Of a DNA stretch of 13,027 nucleotides, positions 8,501 through 13,027 are shown piece by piece; position 1 is the first letter of the stretch; every line of letters begins with the position of its first letter. The notes below the pieces were generated by a model that made no database searches, had not been told where the DNA came from, and was given only the letters and a program-made list of their open reading frames with translations. Made by a program: the position numbers and the translations under genes. The stretch is from DASVSE01 sp036399715 (GTDB lineage: Bacteria; Bacteroidota; Rhodothermia; Rhodothermales; Rubricoccaceae), in NCBI GenBank assembly GCA_036399715.1, contig DASWMO010000171.1, forward strand, positions 1 to 13,027, given 5' to 3'.

Positions 8501-8809
8501 CGTCGACATCGGGTAGATCACCTGGCCGGCCTCGTTACGGGTCGCCGCCGAGACGACGAAGGCGATGCCGTCGATGTAGGAGTGCCCCGAGCCTTTGGGC
8601 CACTCGGCCGACGGCTGGTCCGGGTAGCGCGCGATCTCGCCGTGGTTGGCGTAGAGCGTGCGGACGCGGTTGCCGTCCATGATGCCCCACTGCGTGAGCT
8701 GCGGGTTACCGGGGTTGGGGTCCGGCACGCGTTGCGCGAGCGCAGCCGGCACCGTAGCCGCTACGACGGCACAGACGGCGAGGAGGGCGAGGGCTGAGAG
8801 GCGAATCAT
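5531..8809 (-). CDS. Large exported protein with FN3-like domain and T9SS-like C-terminal domain
   Basis: The 1092-residue product starts with a clear signal peptide (residues 1-26, ending in AALAQ). The N-terminal 500 residues are rich in Trp, Asp and Tyr and include acidic calcium-loop-like segments: DNDEDG at 308-313, DLDGDGQFTTGE at 378-389 and DKDESD at 430-435. SGPFPLRAGQTERF at 485-498 is a motif I associate with large surface proteins of this group. A fibronectin type III-like domain spans roughly 539-655 (KPTLRATPGNGEVTLSW, later YYYALVAYDRG). The last 105 residues, from VVPNPY near 990 to GRFALIK, form a FlgD-Ig/T9SS-like beta-sandwich. Two cysteines near 196 and 235 could pair after export. 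The gene lies between a TonB receptor and a PorV-family gene, so a surface-exposed accessory role in substrate capture is likely. No catalytic domain is recognised. Confidence 0.88.
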   Translation of the reverse strand: MIRLSALALLAVCAVVAATVPAALAQRVPDPNPGNPQLTQWGIMDGNRVRTLYANHGEIARYPDQPSAEWPKGSGHSYIDGIAFVVSAATRNEAGQVIYPMSTNYREDIDRDPTTQVPWGWAPVPGYSNPRQASPARSDDDRTWPSVWPDRPLDWAGQWNGLFGRGVTNADVETYFVMDDANDPEWTLPPNRFFPCPGQPARGGLGLEVAVRGLQWNHPLAQDVIFWVYEITNECGQDYDDVVFAQYLDWGIGGTDDSGDDEGAYNTRLDLAFAYDADGIGSPGAFTPVGTAGYAFLESPGNSTDAVDNDEDGITNETRNSGPGTLIEGEAAIRAAVAARYDVARFETFYGSLDNTAAIRAGRWWTGDENLNWQQFTDLDGDGQFTTGEPLNDDVGEDGLGPQAANYPGRDIGEGDGRPTAGEPGFDALDKDESDQIGLTGFRIFNVHDFELEDDAQDYNIFREALPPIDVVLEGGRNLGMFFASGPFPLRAGQTERFSMALIFADKDFSDPRQIDNSSLARKKQTVQQIYNANYQFARPPDKPTLRATPGNGEVTLSWDARAEQSYDPFLREFDFEGYMIYRSTEPNFRENLLVTDAYGNPVYQRPLAQFDLANGNRGLHPVPVNGVQFNLGTDSGLRHSYVDRDVVNGQTYYYALVAYDRGLITRNPDGSFPTTPDGQVDGLSPSITTAVINNDLSGNVAVDINTAEVTPRAPAAGYVAPEVANYVADVHGTAAIELAIVAPTALRAEGRYRLQFVNPDPFDTNLTPTYELIDTATNTTIETGTIRPGLNELPLTDGFAITIDAPAEIVVPDTSVTFTAGDGGTYVPVVLPGTASPIVAPSRYVPFPYDFEIRWAPAGTTPQTSLSLAFGQIPVALPFEVYNTTLGRRQEVLLIEDNPDLRNQRWDPGDLIILVDGVTPGTTPTPGANWRAGWAIRLLPPDAGVPLRAPAPGAVLSFGPTKPFATGDYVEFAFTAPGFDAETARAGLGEVYVVPNPYVATSLFEAANPYLVGRGEREIVFMGLPPQCTIRIYTVTGDLVQTLTHDSTVDDGQEPWNLVSRDGMDVAYGVYLFHVDAPGVGTSVGRFALIK

Positions 8810-8877
8810 AAACCGGTTCGGATACAGGGGGTGGGGTTCGGGACCTGCTCCGGCTGCCCGGGGCCCCGTGCCGCATC
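8810..8877 (-). other. 68-nt intergenic gap between TonB receptor and large T9SS-like gene
   Basis: The gap carries a 10-nt perfect palindrome CGGGGCCCCG at 8859-8868 and an 8-nt palindrome AACCGGTT at 8811-8818, just upstream of the ATG at 8809. I see no Bacteroidota-type TTTG/TAnnTTTG promoter and no Shine-Dalgarno sequence. The gap looks like an intra-operon spacer rather than a separate promoter region. Confidence 0.4.
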
Positions 8878-11562
8878 TCAGAAGTTGACCGAGGCGCCGA
8901 ACTGGACCTGGCGCGGCGCGGCGTAGAAGTCCGGCCGGAGCAGATACTCGTCGCGCGTGTTGAGGCCCGCCGGGGCCGCAGAGTAGGCCTGGAGGTTCGG
9001 CGTGGCCAGCCCGGTGTCTGAGTAGACGTTGGTCAGGTTGGCCGCGTCGAAGAGGTTGTAGACGCGCAGGAAGAGGCCCGGCCGGAGGCTGCCCACGCGG
9101 ACCTGCCGCGTCGCGAAGAGGTCGACGGAGGCGACGGGCGGGCGGCGGGCCGAGTTGACGGCTGCCGTAGGCTCGCCGCGCTGCGAGGGCGTGTACGGCA
9201 GGCCCGAGCCGAGGCGCCCGACGAGGCTGATGAGGCCGAAGGCGCGGTCCGCCTCGCCGACGCCGACGCGGACGTTGAGCTGGTGGCGGCGGTCCCAGTC
9301 GAGCGGGTTGAGCTGCGTCGCGGGCACGTTGCCGTCGGCGGCGCCCTCGACCAGAAACACGTCGCGGGGGTCTGATTCGCTGCCCTCGGCGATCTGGAAC
9401 GTGTAGTCCACGTTGAGGCCGAGGCCGGCGCGGCCGGCGGCGCCGGTCCGGGCGCGGCGCTCGAAGGCGAGGATCAGGCCGCGGACGTTGCCGTAGGCGC
9501 GGTTGGTGAAGCGGCCGTAGCGCGAGAGCTGGAAGTTCTCGCCGACGCCGGGGGCGATCTCCTCGAACCGGATGCCGAGCAGGTTGCGGATGTCCTTGTA
9601 GTAGACCGTCACGTCGAGCCCGATGTCGGCGGAGAGCGCCTGCTGGAGGCCGATCTCGTAAGCGACCGTCTGCTGGGGCTCCAGGTCGGCGTAGCCGAAC
9701 GGCCGCTCGCGGCCGCTCTCGGGGTCGTAGATGTAGTCCGGGTTCGTAAAGAGGTTGTCGAAGGGCGGCAGCTGGAAAAAGTGCCCGTAGGCGACATGGA
9801 CCACGCCCCTCTCGCCGATGGGGTACGCCAGCCCGAGTCGGGGCGAGAACTGCACCTTGGCAGTCGTCGCGACGCGCTCGCCGGTCGTCGGGAGCGTGAA
9901 GTCGCTCGGGACGAGTGCGCGGGCGTCGAAGTAGTCTGCCCGGAGGCCGACGTTGACGACGAGGTAGTCGAACTCGAGCTTGTCCTGGAGGTAGGCCGAG
10001 CCCTCGATGGGGCGCTGCGCATACTGGACGTGGGCGGGCGTGCCCGACTCGGGAATGGCGGGCACGAAGCCCGTCGAGGCGTTGTTGAGGACGTTGAACG
10101 AGTTGAGGTCGAGCGCGTGGCGCTTGAACTCGATCCCGCCCTTGACGAGGTGCCGCCGCGTGACCTGGCTCGTGACGTCGATGCGGCCGAGCGTCGTCCG
10201 GGTGTCGCGGGTGAAGTACGTGTTGCGGACGCCGCCGAGATAAAAGCTGAGCTGCGGGCTGAGCTCGCGCAGGGCCGAGTCCAGCGTGTAGCGCGCGTCG
10301 AGCGGGTCCTCGTAGACGTACTCGTCGACGCCGTTGGCGAACGTCGCGGCCTTGACGTCGATGAACGTGTTGGCCGAGACGAGGGCCGTGTAGGTGCCGA
10401 TGAGCGACGTCGAGCGGCCATAGACGGTCGTCTGGCCGGCGGGGTTGTAGCGGAAGAGGTGGTCGTAGTTGCGGCCCTGGTCGCTCTGGAGGAGGCCGTT
10501 GAGCGAGAGGCGGCCGTAGGGCACGCGCGCGGTGAGCTTGAGCTGCGCCGTGGTCTGCTCGGAGCCGTTGAGGCCCGCGAGCGTGCTGTCGCCGAGGCCG
10601 GGCACGAAGACCGTCCGCCCGTCAAAGAGCACCGGGATGCGGTCGCCGGCCGTGGCGTAGGTCGGCGAGACGACCTGGCGGCCGAAGAGGTAGCCGTCGT
10701 TGCGGACCGTACGGCCGGAGGCGAAGAAGGTCAGCCGCGAGCCCAGCCCGGGCACGGGCCCGCTGATCGAGCCGTTGACCTCGGCGTTGGCGAGCGGCGA
10801 GAAGGTCCCCGGGCGCTCGAACAGGTCGGTGCGGCTCGTGCCGTAGTCGCCGCCGTAGGCGCTCAGGCTGGCCTCGTAGCGCTCGCCGCCGTCGCGGGTG
10901 ACGATGTTGACGACGCCGGACTGGGCCTGCCCGTACTCGGCGTTGAACGTGCCGGAGATGACCTGCACCTCCTGGATGGCCTGGTTCTCGACCTGGAACG
11001 CGAACGACTGGTCGTAGACGTCGTTGACAGGCACGCCGTCAACGAGGTAGGCGACCTCGCCCGTGCGGCCGCCGCGGAAGTGGCCCTCGACGACGCCGGC
11101 CTGCAGGTTGACGACGTCCTGGAAGGACTGGACGGGGAGCGCGGCGAGTTCCTCGGCCGAGACGGACGTCTGAGTCGAGGTGAGGTCGCGCTGGACGATG
11201 GGGCGGTCCGCCTGGATGACGACCTCGCCGCTGGAGACGTCCTCGGACGCGAGGGCGACGTCGAGCGTCGCCGTCTGGTCGATCTGGACGCGGACGCCCT
11301 CGACAGTCTGGGCGGCATAGCCGAGGTATGACGCGCGTACGGAGACCGTGCCGGGACGGACGCCGAGGACGGCGTAGTAGCCGTCGATGTCGGTCGCGGC
11401 GCCGCTGCTCGTGCCGACGACGGAGACGGTGGCGCCGATGATCGGCTCCTGCGTCGCGGCGTCGACGACGCGGCCGGCAATCTTGCCAGTCTGAGCGTGC
11501 GCGGCCGTCGCAGAGAGCGCGGCGAGCGCGACGATGAGGCCGATCGAGCGGAATGCGGTCAT
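8878..11562 (-). CDS. TonB-dependent outer-membrane receptor with carboxypeptidase-regulatory-like domain
   Basis: This 894-residue receptor imports a ligand across the outer membrane using TonB-ExbBD energy. The signal peptide covers residues 1-24 (ending AHAQ). A carboxypeptidase D regulatory-like domain follows at about 26-106 (GKIAGRVVDAATQEPIIGATV, later DIDGYYAVLGVRPG). The plug domain spans about 113-226, with LVDGVPVND at 173-181 and FNAEYGQAQSGVVNIVTRDGG at 206-226. The remainder is a beta-barrel ending in the outer-membrane signature VNF. The ATG at 11562 is chosen because it immediately precedes the signal peptide; the in-frame open sequence further upstream is low-complexity Arg/Ser/Pro and covers the hairpin region. 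No SusD homologue follows it; the next gene, 68 nt downstream, is the large T9SS-like protein. Ligand identity is unknown, and oligosaccharide is inferred from the ABC importer in the same cluster. Confidence 0.95.
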   Translation of the reverse strand: MTAFRSIGLIVALAALSATAAHAQTGKIAGRVVDAATQEPIIGATVSVVGTSSGAATDIDGYYAVLGVRPGTVSVRASYLGYAAQTVEGVRVQIDQTATLDVALASEDVSSGEVVIQADRPIVQRDLTSTQTSVSAEELAALPVQSFQDVVNLQAGVVEGHFRGGRTGEVAYLVDGVPVNDVYDQSFAFQVENQAIQEVQVISGTFNAEYGQAQSGVVNIVTRDGGERYEASLSAYGGDYGTSRTDLFERPGTFSPLANAEVNGSISGPVPGLGSRLTFFASGRTVRNDGYLFGRQVVSPTYATAGDRIPVLFDGRTVFVPGLGDSTLAGLNGSEQTTAQLKLTARVPYGRLSLNGLLQSDQGRNYDHLFRYNPAGQTTVYGRSTSLIGTYTALVSANTFIDVKAATFANGVDEYVYEDPLDARYTLDSALRELSPQLSFYLGGVRNTYFTRDTRTTLGRIDVTSQVTRRHLVKGGIEFKRHALDLNSFNVLNNASTGFVPAIPESGTPAHVQYAQRPIEGSAYLQDKLEFDYLVVNVGLRADYFDARALVPSDFTLPTTGERVATTAKVQFSPRLGLAYPIGERGVVHVAYGHFFQLPPFDNLFTNPDYIYDPESGRERPFGYADLEPQQTVAYEIGLQQALSADIGLDVTVYYKDIRNLLGIRFEEIAPGVGENFQLSRYGRFTNRAYGNVRGLILAFERRARTGAAGRAGLGLNVDYTFQIAEGSESDPRDVFLVEGAADGNVPATQLNPLDWDRRHQLNVRVGVGEADRAFGLISLVGRLGSGLPYTPSQRGEPTAAVNSARRPPVASVDLFATRQVRVGSLRPGLFLRVYNLFDAANLTNVYSDTGLATPNLQAYSAAPAGLNTRDEYLLRPDFYAAPRQVQFGASVNF

Positions 11563-11597
11563 CACCGAGAGGGAGGCTGGGAACGGCCGGAGAGGCC

Positions 11598-11630
11598 GCC
11601 GGCCGCCTCTCGCAGGGAGAGGCGGCCGGC
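11598..11630 (-). terminator. Strong 14-bp stem-loop, candidate terminator, attenuator or processing site
   Basis: Two perfectly complementary 14-nt arms (11598-11611 and 11617-11630, GCCGGCCGCCTCTC and its reverse complement) flank a 5-nt loop. The stem is almost all G-C, so it would be very stable in RNA. It lies between the stop of the T9SS-sorted protein (11675) and the start of the TonB receptor (11562), ending 35 nt before that ATG. No U tract follows it on the minus strand, so it is not a textbook intrinsic terminator. A partial terminator, attenuator or RNA-stabilising element would fit equally well. Confidence 0.6.
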
Positions 11631-11637
11631 CGGCCGA

Positions 11638-11659
11638 GTGCCCGTGTGGTGCCGGGCAC
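11638..11659 (-). terminator. Second, weaker stem-loop just upstream of the 14-bp hairpin
   Basis: Seven-nt arms GTGCCCG (11638-11644) and CGGGCAC (11653-11659) are perfectly complementary around an 8-nt loop. In the transcript it would form first, 15 nt after the stop codon of the T9SS-sorted protein and 7 nt before the larger hairpin. The tandem placement suggests a compound 3'-end or attenuation structure, but no U tract is present and the call rests on complementarity alone. Confidence 0.4.
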
Positions 11660-11674
11660 GGAGAGGACGTCCGG

Positions 11675-13027
11675 CTAGCGGACGACCGTGATCTGACGCG
11701 CCTCGGAGTGCGAGGGCGTCCGGAGGACGACGAGGTAGGTGCCGCTCGGCAGCTGACCGCGCTCGAAGGCGACCGTCTGCTCACCGCTCTGCATCTGCGC
11801 GTCGTCGGCGAGGAGCGCCACGCGACGGCCGAGCAGGTCGTACACCTCAAGCGTGACGGCCTCGGCCTGTGGGAGCGCAAACCGGATCTCGGTCTGGTCC
11901 GCAAACGGGTTCGGCTGGTTGGCGCGGAACCACTGCTGGGCCGAGGCGCCGGGCGCACCCGGTGCCGGCGCGTCTTCGCCCGCGACCGGGTTGAAGAGGT
12001 TCGCGCCCGAGATGTTCGTCAGCGCGATGTCGTCCCAGTACGTCGTGCCGCTGAACTGGTGGTAGTAGCGCAGACGGGTCTCCATCGCGACCGCGTTCGG
12101 GCGCGGATACACCACGAAGGCGTAGTTGGTCCAGCCGTTGTCGGCCTGCTGCGGCAGCAGGGGGATCACGCGCGGGTTGTACGCGCCGTTGAGCCGGATG
12201 TCGTCCCCGCCGAGCTCGCCGTAGCCGTTGCGGCCGCCGACGAGGCGGTCGTACGAGATCGCCACGATGCCGACGTTGTTGTCCGTCGTCGCGCTGCTCT
12301 CGCCCGTGCCGATCGCCGACGGGTTCAGGTGACCCTCTGTCTTCAGCCAGTACGAGATGAGCATCGGCTGACCAACGGTCACCGGGATGCGTGGCGAGAT
12401 GGCGACGGCCTCCTCGGGGCTCGTCGTCGACGGCGCGCCGAGCCGCTGCACACGCAGCGACGCCGCGCCCGTGTGCTGCTGGGCCACCGTCTTGCCCACG
12501 ACCCAGCCCGGCGTGGCCACCGAGCTGTCGAAGCCCGGCCAGTACGTGTACCACTCGCCCGAGAGGTCGACGTTGCTCCCGTGCCAGCTCGTCAGCGTGT
12601 TGTTGTCGTCCTTGATGAACGCGAAGTCGTCGAACCACACCGTGCCCGTCGCCGACGCCCCGCGCCGCACGACCGCCGTGACCGAGACCGCGTCCTCCGG
12701 CAGCGCCACGCTCTGCGACTGCATCTGCACCCAGCCGTTCGTGCCCGACGCCGTCTGCGGCACGTCGGTCACGAGGTCGCCGCCGCCGATGACCGCACCG
12801 GCCGCGTTGCGGAACGTGAGCACCATCTGGTACTTGCCCGCGTCCGACGTCGGGTTGACGTTGACGCCCTCGGTGTAGACCCAGGCCCGCGCCGAGAACG
12901 ACGTGTTGGCCGCGACCTTGTCGACCCAGTTGCGGACGACCTCGGACTGCGTCCACGACGCCGCGCCGGTGGTCGCCCCGCCGAGCGCGATCGAGTGCGT
13001 GCCCGAGTGGAAGCGCGCGATCGGCCA
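11675..13027 (-). CDS. T9SS-secreted protein with two carbohydrate-binding-like modules, N-terminus cut by window edge
   Basis: The frame is open from the window edge to a TAG at 11677-11675, giving the last 450 residues. The first Met in the window at 12826 is internal: 67 in-frame codons upstream of it continue the same domain. Fragment residues 1-138 and about 145-337 look like two galactose-binding/CBM4_9-type jelly-roll modules. They share the pattern HSGTHSIAL or HTGAASLRV near the start and a closing acidic strand, TVWFDDFAF near 129-137 and TYWDDIAL at 329-336. A Pro/Ala linker follows, then a canonical T9SS type A sorting domain over the last 80 residues (QPNPFADQTEIRFALP, YDLLGRRVALL, LPSGTYLVVL, ending ITVVR). 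The protein should be exported by Sec and then placed on the cell surface or released by T9SS. A catalytic domain, if any, lies upstream of the window. Confidence 0.88.
   Translation of the reverse strand, partial: WPIARFHSGTHSIALGGATTGAASWTQSEVVRNWVDKVAANTSFSARAWVYTEGVNVNPTSDAGKYQMVLTFRNAAGAVIGGGDLVTDVPQTASGTNGWVQMQSQSVALPEDAVSVTAVVRRGASATGTVWFDDFAFIKDDNNTLTSWHGSNVDLSGEWYTYWPGFDSSVATPGWVVGKTVAQQHTGAASLRVQRLGAPSTTSPEEAVAISPRIPVTVGQPMLISYWLKTEGHLNPSAIGTGESSATTDNNVGIVAISYDRLVGGRNGYGELGGDDIRLNGAYNPRVIPLLPQQADNGWTNYAFVVYPRPNAVAMETRLRYYHQFSGTTYWDDIALTNISGANLFNPVAGEDAPAPGAPGASAQQWFRANQPNPFADQTEIRFALPQAEAVTLEVYDLLGRRVALLADDAQMQSGEQTVAFERGQLPSGTYLVVLRTPSHSEARQITVVR

Noticed and set aside
6890..8797. 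635-codon open frame on the plus strand
   Set aside because: It lies exactly antisense to the well-supported large T9SS-like gene, its translation is low-complexity Arg/Val/Glu/Ala with no signal peptide or domain, and such frames are expected in DNA this GC-rich.
8859..8868. CGGGGCCCCG palindrome as a regulator operator or terminator
   Set aside because: A 10-nt palindrome without a loop, in DNA this GC-rich, can occur by chance; there is no U tract or promoter beside it.
9781..11331. 516-codon open frame on the plus strand
   Set aside because: It is antisense to the TonB receptor, with repetitive Arg/Val/Glu-rich composition and no recognisable family; a GC-driven shadow.
11563..11958. 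N-terminal extension of the TonB receptor frame up to an ATG at 11958
   Set aside because: The extension is Arg/Ser/Pro-rich, overlaps the upstream coding region and the hairpins, and would bury the signal peptide; the ATG at 11562 gives a proper Sec signal.
1..13027. Mobile element, CRISPR, toxin-antitoxin or defence system
   Set aside because: No transposase, integrase, direct repeats with spacers, or small paired genes were seen; all real genes fit a nutrient-uptake and secretion theme.

Overview
The window is about 13 kb of very GC-rich DNA in which every convincing gene lies on the minus strand, so transcription runs from high to low coordinates. A canonical type IX secretion (T9SS) type A C-terminal domain, a PorV/PorQ-family outer-membrane protein and a TonB-dependent receptor with a carboxypeptidase-regulatory-like N-terminus point to the Bacteroidota/Rhodothermota. 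The high GC and the lack of Shine-Dalgarno-like leaders fit a Rhodothermota (Rubricoccus/Rubrivirga/Rhodothermus-like) bacterium better than a classical low-GC Bacteroides. This placement rests on protein family content; no marker gene is present.

Layout in transcription order: (1) 13027-11675, 3' part of a secreted protein with two jelly-roll carbohydrate-binding-like modules and a T9SS sorting domain; (2) a 112-nt gap holding two tandem RNA hairpins; (3) 11562-8878, a TonB-dependent outer-membrane receptor; (4) 8809-5531, a 1092-residue exported protein with calcium-loop-like acidic segments, a fibronectin type III-like domain and a T9SS-like C-terminus; (5) 5526-4507, a PorV/PorQ-family outer-membrane barrel; (6) 4505-3177, a lipoprotein sugar-binding protein; (7) 3177-2224 and (8) 2234-1407, the two MalF/MalG-type permeases; (9) 1406-1, the N-terminal 468 residues of a lipoprotein that looks like a six-hairpin (alpha/alpha barrel) carbohydrate-active protein.

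From gene 4 to gene 9 the genes are separated by at most 4 nt or overlap, so they almost certainly form one translationally coupled operon. The TonB receptor sits 68 nt upstream and probably belongs to it. The simplest reading is a glycan capture and uptake locus: surface proteins bind or process a polymer, the TonB receptor brings oligosaccharide into the periplasm, the lipoprotein may trim it there, and the ABC importer carries the product into the cytoplasm. The importer ATPase and any SusD-type lipoprotein are not in the window.

I see no mobile element, CRISPR array, tRNA/rRNA or defence system. The most notable points are the absence of SusD, with a large T9SS-type protein plus its own PorV homologue in that place, the unclassified terminal lipoprotein, and the strong hairpin pair upstream of the receptor gene. 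The substrate cannot be named from the sequence.
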